From assembly GCA_950097145.1 (NCBI GenBank), contig CATNCF010000016.1, positions 1 to 55,783 on the forward strand: a DNA stretch of 55,783 bases, written 5' to 3'. The position numbers and the translations under genes are program-made. The notes beneath the pieces were generated by a model, which worked only from the letters and a program-made list of their open reading frames with translations, was not told the origin of the DNA and ran no database searches. This stretch comes from an uncultured Lachnospiraceae bacterium (GTDB lineage: Bacteria; Bacillota; Clostridia; Lachnospirales; Lachnospiraceae). How positions within the stretch are numbered: position 1 is the first letter of the stretch; the number at the start of each line of letters is the position of its first letter. Shown in pieces: positions 45,581 through 53,930 of this stretch.

Positions 45581-45790
45581 ATGGATGATATGACTATAAA
45601 GGAAACCGCTGCAGAATGGAAGGTTTCGGATAGGCGTGTATTACAATATTATAATATGATACGTATTATCGGTGCTGAAAAAATAGGGAATACTTGGCTT
45701 ATCCCGAAAGGTACTGAAAAATCTGCTGATAGAAGATACAAGGACAATGTGAGTAAAACTACAAAACAAAAGGAGGGCGCGATTCAGTGA
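45581..45790 (+). CDS. Small helix-turn-helix protein (excisionase/MerR-like)
   Basis: 69 residues. MTIKETAAEWKVSDRRVLQY followed by YNMIRIIGAEKIGNTWLIPK is the winged-helix form used by excisionases and small MerR-type DNA binders. GGAGGTG lies 6 nt before the ATG. It overlaps the response regulator gene by 4 bp, so the two are translationally coupled. It may regulate the two-component/ABC operon or mobile-element functions. Confidence 0.75.
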   Translation: MDDMTIKETAAEWKVSDRRVLQYYNMIRIIGAEKIGNTWLIPKGTEKSADRRYKDNVSKTTKQKEGAIQ

Positions 45791-46491
45791 ATAGGTATAA
45801 AATTATGCTTGTTGATGATGAGCCAGACATATTAGATTTACTTGAAAAAGCTCTAAACATAGAAGGTTTTTACAATATTATTAAAATTGATAATGGGATA
45901 TCCGCTGTAATTACGTGTAAGGAAATTCAGCCAGACATCATCATCTTAGACGTTATGCTACCAGATATAGATGGGTATGAAGTGTGTAAACAAATACGGG
46001 AGTTTTCCCATTGTCCTGTTTTGTTTCTTTCTTCAAAAAATGATGAATTGGATAAAATACTTGGCTTGGCTGTTGGCGGTGACGATTACGTCACAAAGCC
46101 GTTTAGCCCCAAAGAAATGGTATATAGGGTGAAAGCTGGGTTACGTCGTGCGGAATACAGACAAGTTCCAATACGGGATTTTTCTATTAAAATTGGTGAA
46201 CTGATGATAGATACTGACGGTTGTAGGGTAATGAAGAATAATAAGGAAATCGGATTAACCGCACGGGAATTTGAAATTTTACGGTATTTGGCGGAGAATT
46301 TAGGACGGGTAATCAGCCGTGAACGCTTATATGAAATTGTTTGGGGTGAGGACAGCTTTGGGTGTGATAATACCATAATGGTACACATCCGTCATTTGCG
46401 TGAAAAGTTAGAGGAAAACCCCGCAACTCCCCAATATATTATTACGATGAAAGGCTTAGGCTATAAGTTGGTAAATCCACATGATAAATAA
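45787..46491 (+). CDS. OmpR/PhoB-family response regulator
   Basis: 234 residues. Receiver domain with acidic pair Asp10-Asp11, phosphoacceptor Asp55 (IIILDVMLPD) and Lys104 (DYVTKPF), then a winged-helix effector (GLTAREFEILRYLAENLGRV, VWGEDSFGCDNTIMVHIRHL). GTG start at 45787 with AGGAGG 10 nt upstream. It overlaps the kinase gene by 11 bp. The overall form is VanR-like. It most likely controls the downstream ABC transporter. Confidence 0.93.
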   Translation: MNRYKIMLVDDEPDILDLLEKALNIEGFYNIIKIDNGISAVITCKEIQPDIIILDVMLPDIDGYEVCKQIREFSHCPVLFLSSKNDELDKILGLAVGGDDYVTKPFSPKEMVYRVKAGLRRAEYRQVPIRDFSIKIGELMIDTDGCRVMKNNKEIGLTAREFEILRYLAENLGRVISRERLYEIVWGEDSFGCDNTIMVHIRHLREKLEENPATPQYIITMKGLGYKLVNPHDK

Positions 46492-47896
46492 AAAGAAACA
46501 AAATCCATTTTTAAGGATATTCGTTTTAGTGTCAGCATTACTTCTTATCGCCGTTGTTATTGCAATCGGAATGTTCTACTATATTTTCGGAATAACTGAG
46601 CCAGAAGGTTTGAGCCTGGCATCATGGCCAGACAGGTTTACAGATAATTTTTCAGTATGGATGGAGAACGATAGCGGCAATGTCAAAATAGAAGAAGTAG
46701 GGCTTAAGCGGTTGGACGAATATAGGCTGTGGCTTCAGGTCATTGATGAAACAGGACAAGAAGTTTTTTGCCACAACAAGCCTGAGAATTATCCAATCAA
46801 ATACTCTGCATCTGAACTGATTTCACTCCACACAAGTGCTTATGAACAGGGAAACACTATTTTTGTGAACAGCTATGAAGATTCAGGGGAAACGTGGAGC
46901 TATTTGATTGGATTTCCTTATGCGATAGGGAAACATATGCTTTACTATAACGGAGAGAATGTGGGACGGCTTTCACCATTATTCCGCACGGGAATATTCT
47001 TCATTTTGTGTTCCATTCTTCTATTCGTGATTTGTTATGGCTTTTGGCTTACCAGACATCTTGGCAAAATATCAAAAGGCATTGGGGATGTTTCAATGCG
47101 TTCCTATATTTCGTTGCCTGAAAAGGGAGTTTTTGGAGAAATCTATGGGGCACTTAATAAGATGGATGCAAAAATCTGCCACAGTGATAAGGTTCAGCAG
47201 GATACAGAACGAATACGCAGAGAGTGGATTTCAAATATTACGCACGATTTGAAAACACCACTCTCACCAATTAAAGGCTATGCGGAATTGCTTATGGACA
47301 GTCTTACCCTTGACAGTCAAACCATACAGGAATACGGTGGAATTATCTTAAAAAATGTGAATCATACTGAAAAGATGATTAACGACTTAAAGCTGACATA
47401 TCAGTTGGATTCAGGTGCAGTGCCATACCATCCGCAGACGGTACGCCTTGTGCGTTTCCTGAAAGAATTGGTCATTGATATTGTAAATGACCCCGCTTTT
47501 GCTAATTGCAGTATTGAGTTTGAAAGCAATATACAGGAATGTGAGGTTTGCCTTGACATTGATTTATTCCGTCGTGCTGTGAATAACCTTATCATTAATG
47601 CATTGACGCATAACCCACCTGAAACAAAAGTAACAATCAGTATAGACACAGACTGGAAAAAGAGAATATTGATTTGCATTTCTGATAACGGAATCGGTAT
47701 GAGTGACAAGGAACAGTCGGAATTGTTTAACCGATATTACAGAGGGACAAACATGAAAGAGAAACCAGAGGGAAGCGGTCTTGGACTTGCGATTGCAAAA
47801 CAGATTATAACACTCCACAATGGAAATATTGCTGTTAAAAGCAAACGGGGTGAAGGAACACGGTTTACTATCGTTCTTCCTTTCTTGGATCAATAA
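46481..47896 (+). CDS. Membrane sensor histidine kinase
   Basis: 471 residues. Two membrane helices (about 11-37 and 168-190) bracket a 130-residue outside sensor domain. HAMP-like linker, then H-box REWISNITHDLKTPLSPIKG with His255, N-box NNLIINALTHNPPE, G1 DNGIGM and G2 GSGLGLAIAK. It pairs with the overlapping response regulator. The WSYLIGFPYAIG-type sensor is seen in VanS-like kinases beside antimicrobial-peptide ABC transporters; the ligand is unknown. Confidence 0.93.
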   Translation: MINKKKQNPFLRIFVLVSALLLIAVVIAIGMFYYIFGITEPEGLSLASWPDRFTDNFSVWMENDSGNVKIEEVGLKRLDEYRLWLQVIDETGQEVFCHNKPENYPIKYSASELISLHTSAYEQGNTIFVNSYEDSGETWSYLIGFPYAIGKHMLYYNGENVGRLSPLFRTGIFFILCSILLFVICYGFWLTRHLGKISKGIGDVSMRSYISLPEKGVFGEIYGALNKMDAKICHSDKVQQDTERIRREWISNITHDLKTPLSPIKGYAELLMDSLTLDSQTIQEYGGIILKNVNHTEKMINDLKLTYQLDSGAVPYHPQTVRLVRFLKELVIDIVNDPAFANCSIEFESNIQECEVCLDIDLFRRAVNNLIINALTHNPPETKVTISIDTDWKKRILICISDNGIGMSDKEQSELFNRYYRGTNMKEKPEGSGLGLAIAKQIITLHNGNIAVKSKRGEGTRFTIVLPFLDQ

Positions 47897-47957
47897 CTTA
47901 AAGTTTCATTGTTATTGCCGTATACCCTCGCTTCGCTGGGACAGACCCTGGCATAAA

Positions 47958-48041
47958 GGTATCTTAAAGTTAAATTAAGATACAAAAAAGTACTGCCTAA
48001 GATAGATGATTTATGCTTAAAGCTAGGTCATCTATTTTTTT
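47958..48041 (+). promoter_or_regulatory. Kinase terminator and ABC leader with repeats
   Basis: GTATCTTAA/TTAAGATAC palindrome at 47959-47983, then ATAGATGA/TCATCTAT at 48002-48035 followed by T7, a good terminator. CTTAAAGTT occurs at 47897 and again at 47963 and could be a response-regulator site. The ABC genes therefore either have their own promoter here or depend on read-through. Confidence 0.6.
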
Positions 48042-48081
48042 GTGCAAGTAATGGCCATAAAAATGAATAGGGAGGTTCTAT

Positions 48082-48966
48082 ATGGAATTACAGTTACAAG
48101 ACGTAAGAAAACAGTACGGAGAAAAATGTGCTGTAGGTGGTATAAGTGCCAATTTAGTGCCGGGGGTATATGGGCTGCTTGGTGCAAACGGTGCAGGCAA
48201 GACAACGCTGATGCGGATGATATGTGGTGTTCTGAAACCAACTTCTGGCAGTATCCGTTTAAACGGAAAAACAATTGAGCAGTTAGGCGAGAGGTATTAT
48301 ACCCATTTAGGATATATGCCACAAGATTTTGGCTTTTATCCGGATTTCACCGCCCGTGAATTTATGCTGTATATGGCGGCAGTAAAAGGGCTTGATAAAA
48401 GACAGGCAAAAAAACGAACAGAGGATTTGCTTCAGATGGTAAACCTATCCGATGTGGCAGATAAAAAAATCAAGTCTTATTCTGGAGGTATGAAACAGCG
48501 TCTTGGAATTGCACAGGCGGAACTGAACAGCCCATCTATCTTGATATTGGATGAACCTACGGCGGGGCTTGACCCAAAAGAAAGAGTGCGTTTCCGCAAT
48601 CTTATCTCGGATTTTGCAAAAGAAAAAATTGTTATTCTATCTACGCACATTGTTTCGGATGTTTCTTATATTGCAGATACAATTTTAATGATGAAGCAAG
48701 GCCGTTTTCTTTTGCAGGAGCCGATGAGTACGGTTACAGACAGTATCAAAGGCAAGGTGTGGGAACTCTTAGTTGATGAAAGGACTGCTGCGGAATATAG
48801 CAGGAATTTTTCTGTTGTAAACCTTCACCATGAAAACAATATGGTGCGGCTGCGCATGATAGAGGAAACTGCTCCAAGGGAAGATGCACAGATTGTAGAA
48901 CCGAGCTTAGAAGATTTATTTTTGTACCATTTTGGTGAAGAATCTGAAAAACGGGAGGAAAGGTAA
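48082..48966 (+). CDS. ABC transporter ATPase, ABC-2/BcrA type
   Basis: 294 residues. Walker A GANGAGKTT, signature YSGGMKQRLGIAQAEL, Walker B LILDEPTAGLD, switch STHIVSDVSYIAD. The 90-residue C-terminal extension is typical of export ATPases of the BcrA/CcmA type. AGGGAGG precedes ATG 48082. It is coupled to the next membrane protein and, by position, to the two-component system. Confidence 0.93.
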   Translation: MELQLQDVRKQYGEKCAVGGISANLVPGVYGLLGANGAGKTTLMRMICGVLKPTSGSIRLNGKTIEQLGERYYTHLGYMPQDFGFYPDFTAREFMLYMAAVKGLDKRQAKKRTEDLLQMVNLSDVADKKIKSYSGGMKQRLGIAQAELNSPSILILDEPTAGLDPKERVRFRNLISDFAKEKIVILSTHIVSDVSYIADTILMMKQGRFLLQEPMSTVTDSIKGKVWELLVDERTAAEYSRNFSVVNLHHENNMVRLRMIEETAPREDAQIVEPSLEDLFLYHFGEESEKREER

Positions 48967-48967
48967 T

Positions 48968-50194
48968 ATGCTGATAAAATATGAGTTTTTGAAGATACTG
49001 CGTAAAAAATCTACTTTAATCGTAATGGCAGCCAGTCTGATTTTAACAGGATTTCTTTTCGGGCTGCCCATTATGCAATTCCAAACTTACAATCAGGATG
49101 GTGTTATAAAGGGAGCGGATGGTATTGCCTATGAAAAAGGGCAGTATGCGGATTTGTCAGTTCCTTTGTCCGAGGAATATGTTGCCGAAACAATCCGAGA
49201 AGTACAGGGGCTTTTTGAAAACCCTGATAATATCGGATATGATGGAAACGAGCAGTTTTTAATTGGCGATGCCTATTGGAATGGAGTTGCACCAAGGGAA
49301 AAATTGCTTAACCTGATTGCAAACACTTACAGTAAGCCAAATGAAATTTTGGGCTATAACAATTTCCCTGATTTGGATATAAACGGCGGAGCGTCCTTTT
49401 ATCAGACGATGGAAAGGAAGATACAAAACCTGCTCAATAATCCATCCAGAAAATTATCCAATGAACAAAAAGAATATTGGGGCAGTATGGCGGAAAAAGT
49501 GGACACGCCGCTACAGTATGGATATTACGAAGGATGGGAAGTTATTATAAGCAGCTTTGAGCTTTTGATGTTCGCATTACTGGCTATCTGCATTGTGGTT
49601 GCCCCTGTTTTTTCTGGTGAATATCAGGAGGGGACGGATGCGGTAATTTTATCTGCAAAGTATGGAAAAACGAAACTGACAACAGCAAAAATTGCAGCAT
49701 CACTTTTATTTGGGACGGCTGCATTTATACTCCATGTTGTTGTGGCGTGTGGATTGCCGCTTGCAGCGTTTGGGGCAGATGGCTGGAATCTGCCATTGCA
49801 GATTGCAAATACGGCAATTCCTTACCCATTGACATTTTTACAGGCTGTTTTTATCAATCTTGGAATTATTTACTTGGTACTCCTTGCTATGGTTGGACTG
49901 ACACTCCTTTTATCTGCACAAATGAAAAGTCCTTATCTTGTGCTGATTATTCTTGTCCCCATATTATTCATTCCTATGTTTCTAACGCCAAACGGAACAA
50001 CAGGGGCATATAATCTGACTTTGTTTTTGCTGCCGTACCGTGTGGCAATGCCAGAATTCAGCAAGTATATCTCATACCAATTCGGCAGTCTGGTTTTGGA
50101 CACGCTCACTATAAGGGCAATCTTATATGTTTTCTTAACAGTAATTATGCTGCCATTAGCAAGATTAGGATTTAAGAAACATCAGGTTGTATAA
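48968..50194 (+). CDS. ABC-2 type permease
   Basis: 408 residues. One N-terminal helix (LIVMAASLILTGFLFGLPIM), an outside domain of about 50-190, then five helices including FELLMFALLAICIVVAPVFS, GTAAFILHVVVACGLPLAAF and YLVLLAMVGLTLLLSAQMKS. VFSGEYQEGTDAVILSAKYG after the second helix is a common ABC-2 cytoplasmic loop. ATG 48968 has GGAGG about 9 nt upstream, at the end of the ATPase gene. Exporter with the ATPase; cargo unknown. Confidence 0.85.
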   Translation: MLIKYEFLKILRKKSTLIVMAASLILTGFLFGLPIMQFQTYNQDGVIKGADGIAYEKGQYADLSVPLSEEYVAETIREVQGLFENPDNIGYDGNEQFLIGDAYWNGVAPREKLLNLIANTYSKPNEILGYNNFPDLDINGGASFYQTMERKIQNLLNNPSRKLSNEQKEYWGSMAEKVDTPLQYGYYEGWEVIISSFELLMFALLAICIVVAPVFSGEYQEGTDAVILSAKYGKTKLTTAKIAASLLFGTAAFILHVVVACGLPLAAFGADGWNLPLQIANTAIPYPLTFLQAVFINLGIIYLVLLAMVGLTLLLSAQMKSPYLVLIILVPILFIPMFLTPNGTTGAYNLTLFLLPYRVAMPEFSKYISYQFGSLVLDTLTIRAILYVFLTVIMLPLARLGFKKHQVV

Positions 50195-50205
50195 GGAGGC
50201 ACAGT

Positions 50206-50449
50206 ATGAAAAAGAAAAGGTTGATGATTGTGGGCATCATGGCAGCTCTGGTAATTGTTATTGATGCAATGGCGATGAACCAGTCCCCAAGATGGTCTGA
50301 AAAATCATTTGAAGCCATTGTTCAGGAAACTGTCATGCAGCCTGACGGGGAAATTCGGCTGATTGTTGAACGAACAACGATTTACGGAAGAAACACCATA
50401 TTATTATCCAACAGTATATGAGATAAAAATTATTGATGCTGATAAATAA
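50206..50449 (+). pseudogene. Small exported/lipoprotein-like gene, frameshifted and shortened
   Basis: Starts well (AAGGAGG, ATG 50206) with a membrane segment (LMIVGIMAALVIVIDAMAMN) and WSEKSFEAIVQETVMQPDGE, LIVERTTIYG. The frame then stops after 71 codons. One base shift at about 50388 reads on as EETPYYYPTVYEIKIIDADK-stop, which looks like the true end of such proteins beside ABC-2 exporters. A segment in the middle also seems missing. Probably non-functional or reduced. Confidence 0.55.
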
Positions 50450-50529
50450 AATCTAAGAGCAATACATGCCCGCCAAATAAAAAAAACAATTGTTTGGTGG
50501 GCGGACTTAACAGAATATGTATTTCCTAT

Positions 50530-50578
50530 AACCGTAAAGGTCACAGATCTTTTACGGTTTTTCTTTTGTCGTTTTTTA
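50530..50578 (+). promoter_or_regulatory. Attenuator-type hairpin in the leader of sigma-like gene 1
   Basis: AACCGTAAA pairs with TTTACGGTT and is followed by TTTTCTTTTGTCGTTTTTT, an intrinsic terminator 180 bp before the gene it leads. The same motif, inverted, occurs at 52384-52434. The rest of 50450-50737 holds no gene. Confidence 0.7.
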
Positions 50579-50737
50579 TCGGAATGTGCCACAGGACGGT
50601 ATTTTGCGTTTGTTGTCGTTCCCCGCCTTTTCCATCTGGATTAGTTTTACGGCTGTTAAACAGCAATCTTTTTGACTTGTCGGACAAAGAAGCAGCGCAG
50701 GCAGAAGCCTGCTTAATTCAGATGGAAGGTATTAACA

Positions 50738-51366
50738 GTGGAATACGCACCGAGAAAAGTATATATCAAAGAAAGCGGCATTTATGCAGAACTTCTTACA
50801 CAGACTTTTGCCACCGCAGGCAAGCCGACCAGAGCTATATGGACAAGCTGTGTATCCCCGTGCAGGGCTGTCTGCTTGAGGTCGTGCGGGAACATTATGT
50901 AGATTTTTACAAGGATAAAGAACGATGGCGTTATCTGAAAAAATTGGACGCCAAAAACGGTCTGCTGTCGCTGGAGGGATTTACAGACAGCGAGGGGAAT
51001 ATGATTGACTTCATAGTTGATGAAGCGGTGGACGTTACAGAATCCGCTGTCCATGCAGTGATGGCGGACAGGATGAAAACTGCCCTGAATTTGTTGGCGG
51101 ACAGGAAGAAACAGACAGAGGTAAAGTCTGTCTCTGATTTACTGGACGAGATTGAAAGCGAAACACTGTATCTCGCCTTAGCCACGGTGGACAGGCGCAC
51201 GTTACAAATCGTCCTGTTGAAAATGCAGGGCTATTCCACAAAGGAGATTGCCACAACCGTAAAGCTGCCAACAAAGTCTGTTTACAGACGGATGGACAAG
51301 TTGCGGAGCAGATTAAAATTATTTAAATGTCAGAGGGAAAATCCGTACTTTCCTATGGGCTATTGA
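50738..51366 (+). pseudogene. Mobile-element sigma-70-like regulator, frameshifted
   Basis: From GTG 50738 (GGAAGGT 7 nt upstream) the frame begins VEYAPRKVYIKESGIYAELL, the usual start of these proteins. At about 50795 the reading frame shifts by one and continues DFCHRRQADQSYMDKLCIPV, GLLSLEGFTDSEGNMIDFIV, SVSDLLDEIESETLYLALAT and an HTH end (STKEIATTVKLPTKSVYRRM). Together they make a typical sigma-like protein of conjugative elements. One indel breaks it. The longer open frame from 50494 is only a shadow at its 5' end. Confidence 0.65.
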
Positions 51367-51422
51367 GTGGGAGAGAATAATATTCTCCTGCTTTTATAGG
51401 CGTGGGATTGGCGGCATTACAT

Positions 51423-51446
51423 ACCCCCGCCTTTTTGTGGGGGTAA
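51423..51446 (+). terminator. Hairpin after sigma-like gene 1
   Basis: TACCCCC pairs with GGGGGTA around GCCTTTTTGT. No T run follows. It lies in a 50-bp G/C-rich stretch before the 46-residue ORF. Confidence 0.45.
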
Positions 51447-51470
51447 ATCTATTTAAGGAGGTCAACGTCT

Positions 51471-51611
51471 ATGCACAGTAAAAACAAAGCCACTGACCGA
51501 AAGGAGGAAAACCATGCAGAAGTTACAGACAGTCTGATTTTATCAAGATCAGTAAGAACCGCCTATGTAGCAGCCAGACGCAGGGGAGCGTTTAAGGTCG
51601 GGAGAGTGTGA
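51471..51611 (+). CDS. Small basic 46-residue protein with nested start
   Basis: MHSKNKATDRKEENHAEVTD, SLILSRSVRTAYVAARRRGA, FKVGRV. AAGGAGG lies 8 nt before the ATG. A second AAGGAGG inside the gene precedes another ATG in a different frame that gives only seven residues, so translation of one may affect the other. No family recognised. Confidence 0.45.
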   Translation: MHSKNKATDRKEENHAEVTDSLILSRSVRTAYVAARRRGAFKVGRV

Positions 51612-51862
51612 AAACTCATTTTCCATTGACCGCCCGGGAGCTGCCCAATATTTTCAGTCGGTATTTTCCGCTTGCCGCCTTTCGGCAAGTTATGGCGTAC
51701 CGCTGCACACGCTTATGCTTATACAACCACAAAGAGAATGTATTTGGTGAATGGTTATTCGGTTTTCAAAGAACTGTCCAGTTTTCGCCATATATAGAAA
51801 AACTGGGTGAGTTTTTGCCCTCCCACCCAGCAGCCGATAGGAAACCCCTAAATATTAGATGG
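51612..51862. other. Gene-free stretch with hairpin
   Basis: CTTGCCG/CGGCAAG hairpin at 51671-51689. An 86-codon GTG frame crosses it but lacks a ribosome site and protein-like composition. I see nothing else. Confidence 0.5.
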
Positions 51863-52288
51863 TCATAAAATATTTTTTAATTTTTCTCTGAGATGCCAGA
51901 CATGGAAGTTGACTGCACTTACAGATAAACCGCATTTCTCTGAAATCTCCATGCTGCTGTAACCATCTATTTTCCATAAGGCAATCTGGATGGTAAGCCT
52001 GTCCACCTTAATCAAGACTTGATAGAGCCGCTGGTTTTCAATGCTGTCCAAAAATTCCTCAACCGTTTTTACTTCGGGCTGTGCCGTGTCCTCTGCGACT
52101 TCCTCAAGATATGTACCTGCATCCTGCAATTTCTCATAGTACCGTCTGTCGGAATTGAATATCGCCCAATCACGGACACGGAGCTTTGCAATATCGCCCT
52201 CGCTGACACCCAAACTCCTAAGCTGCTTTTCCTCGGCTTCTTTCCAGAGCCGCCATTTTCTTTCTTCTCTGACTTTGTTGTACGCCAT
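51863..52288 (-). CDS. Mobile-element sigma-70-like regulator, intact
   Basis: 141 residues: basic helical N-terminus (MAYNKVREERKWRLWKEAEE), then VEEFLDSIENQRLYQVLIKV and a region-4-type HTH (GYSSMEISEKCGLSVSAVNF). It is the same general kind as the broken gene at 50738 and faces it. GGAGG lies 9 nt before ATG 52288. Such proteins control excision or transfer genes in conjugative elements of Firmicutes; the exact role here is unknown. Confidence 0.75.
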   Translation of the reverse strand: MAYNKVREERKWRLWKEAEEKQLRSLGVSEGDIAKLRVRDWAIFNSDRRYYEKLQDAGTYLEEVAEDTAQPEVKTVEEFLDSIENQRLYQVLIKVDRLTIQIALWKIDGYSSMEISEKCGLSVSAVNFHVWHLREKLKNIL

Positions 52289-52383
52289 AATCCGTTACCT
52301 CCAATCTGAATTTTTTTGAATAATCCAGATTGGCAGGAGATGAACGGCATCCACTGTAAAAAGCAGGCTTGCAACGCAATCCG

Positions 52384-52434
52384 ACAAAAAACGACAAAAG
52401 AAAAACCGTAAGGGCTGTCACACCTTTACGGTTT
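52384..52434 (-). promoter_or_regulatory. Attenuator-type hairpin in the leader of sigma-like gene 2
   Basis: AAACCGTAAAGG pairs with CCTTACGGTTT and is followed on the minus strand by TTTCTTTTGTCGTTTTTT. Leader sequence matches the one at 50530 over about 50 bp. It lies 115 bp before the gene. Confidence 0.7.
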
Positions 52435-52584
52435 ATAGATATTTTGGTTCTTATATGTAGAAATTTGACTTCTACTTTTGGGGTACAATGCCCCCACATG
52501 CGGATAAAGATTTTTTTAACAGGCTTTCTTCTATCTTCCTATGTGATATGTATGAATAACACCCGATATCTATAGGCATAAAAA

Positions 52585-52616
52585 TCCCTCCAAACTTTAA
52601 AACAGGTTTGGAGGGG
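52585..52616 (-). terminator. Minus-strand terminator hairpin
   Basis: TCCCTCCAAAC pairs with GTTTGGAGGGG, followed on the minus strand by TTTTTATGCC. There is no minus-strand gene just upstream of it in this window. The rest of 52435-52755 holds no gene. Confidence 0.65.
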
Positions 52617-52755
52617 TAAAGCTATTTTCATATGGGCGTGAAGATACAGCCCACCAAAGGGTGGCATTACATAAGGATGTTAAATTCAAAGACTTTGTAA
52701 TCAGCCAAAATGATTGAATTGTAGACAAATTCAAATCATACGGAGGAATTGCAAA

Positions 52756-53132
52756 ATGGCAAAATCAATCTTTGAGAGATTAGGCGGCGAATATGAACAG
52801 CAAGGAGATTATCTAATACCACGCTTGACTGTACCCGCTGAAGAAGACCGTTCAATAAGCATATGGGGGCGGTGGCATCTGGACTATCTGAAGCAATACC
52901 GCAAAGTTACATATACCTATCTTCTCACAAGTGGTAAACTGAATGCCTACCTTGCTGACATCGACAGGCAGGCACAGGAACGCTCCCACAGGCTCATAGA
53001 GAACACGAAAAAAAAACACAATGCATAACAGAACGCCTAAGGGAAGAAAATTCCTTAGAATGGGTACAACGCCTTAATAGCATAAGGGCTTGTGCGAGGG
53101 AGATTGTGAGCGAGGAAATTATATATGCTTAA
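52756..53132 (+). pseudogene. TnpV transposon protein, frameshifted at an A9 run
   Basis: ATG 52756 (GGAGG upstream) opens MAKSIFERLGGEYEQQGDYL, KQYRKVTYTYLLTSGKLNAY, LADIDRQAQERSHRLIENTK, typical TnpV (PF14198). At the A9 run (53008-53016) the frame ends as KKHNA-stop. A -1 shift continues TERLREENSLEWVQRLNSIR and ACAREIVSEEIIYA, the normal TnpV end, stopping at 53132. Either a 1-nt deletion or a slippery A-AAA-AAA programmed -1 shift; I favour a mutation. Confidence 0.8.
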
Positions 53133-53226
53133 GCAGCAAGGTGGCAGAGAGAAATCTCTGCTGTTTTTTTCGGGAGGGTTTTGTGAATATAACTGAAAAC
53201 TATTTATGAATATAAGGCGAAGCAGA

Positions 53227-53273
53227 TTGACAAAATCGTATCAATGAAATATAATTAAACCGACGGTTTAATT
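53227..53273 (+). promoter_or_regulatory. Consensus promoter with overlapping TetR operator
   Basis: TTGACA (53227-53232), 17 bp, TATAAT (53250-53255). A perfect 21-bp palindrome, AATTAAACCG-A-CGGTTTAATT (53253-53273), covers the -10 end and start site. It is right before the TetR gene. Confidence 0.9.
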
Positions 53274-53292
53274 ATTGAAAGGAGATATACAG

Positions 53293-53925
53293 ATGGCACG
53301 CAGAAAAAAAGAACCCAAAAGCGTACACAGAGAAAATATTGCCGCTGCCGCTTCGGCATTGTTTATGGAGAAAGGGATTACGGCAACTTCCATGAATGAT
53401 ATAGCAAAAGCGGCGGGATATAGCAAAGCAACATTATATGTGTACTTTGAGAACAAAGAAGAAATTATCGGTTTTTTAGTGTTAGACAGCATGAAAAGGC
53501 TTTACAGTTATATAACTTCTGCATTGGAGCAGCAGGAGGAAACAAAGGCAAGGTATGATATGATTTGCCGGGGATTAGTCCTGTACCAAGAAGAATTTCC
53601 TTTTTATTTTAAAATGGTGTTAGATAAAATTAACATTGATTTTGAAAGCCAAGATTATTTGCCCGAAGAGAAAGAAACCTATCAAGTCGGGGAGGAAATA
53701 AATGAAAAAATAAAGGATTTTTTAGTAAGCGGCATGATAAAAGGCGATTTGCGTGATGACATAAAAATCATGCCTACTATTATGCAGTTTTGGGGTATGC
53801 TGTCAGGGCTTATCCAGTTGGCGGCAAATAAAGAAGAATACATTGAAAAAACAATACATTTATCTAAAATTCAGTTTTTAGAGTATGGTTTTGATATGTT
53901 GTACCATTCGATTGAAAAGGAGTGA
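53293..53925 (+). CDS. TetR/AcrR-family regulator of the flavoprotein cassette
   Basis: 210 residues. HTH: SALFMEKGITATSMNDIAKA then AGYSKATLYVYFENKEEIIG, a textbook TetR recognition helix. C-terminal ligand domain of about 140 residues. ATG 53293 has AAAGGAG 8 nt upstream. The gene sits on a consensus promoter blocked by a palindrome, so autorepression of the TetR-flavodoxin-FMN-KTR operon is likely. The inducer is unknown. Confidence 0.92.
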   Translation: MARRKKEPKSVHRENIAAAASALFMEKGITATSMNDIAKAAGYSKATLYVYFENKEEIIGFLVLDSMKRLYSYITSALEQQEETKARYDMICRGLVLYQEEFPFYFKMVLDKINIDFESQDYLPEEKETYQVGEEINEKIKDFLVSGMIKGDLRDDIKIMPTIMQFWGMLSGLIQLAANKEEYIEKTIHLSKIQFLEYGFDMLYHSIEKE

Positions 53926-53930
53926 GTGAA

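Noticed and set aside
50494..50737. Open frame leading into the sigma-like gene
   Set aside because: It crosses the attenuator leader, has cysteine-rich non-protein-like composition, and the real start is GTG 50738 in another frame.
51608..51868. 86-codon frame on the plus strand
   Set aside because: No ribosome site, crosses a hairpin, and resembles no family; treated as noncoding.
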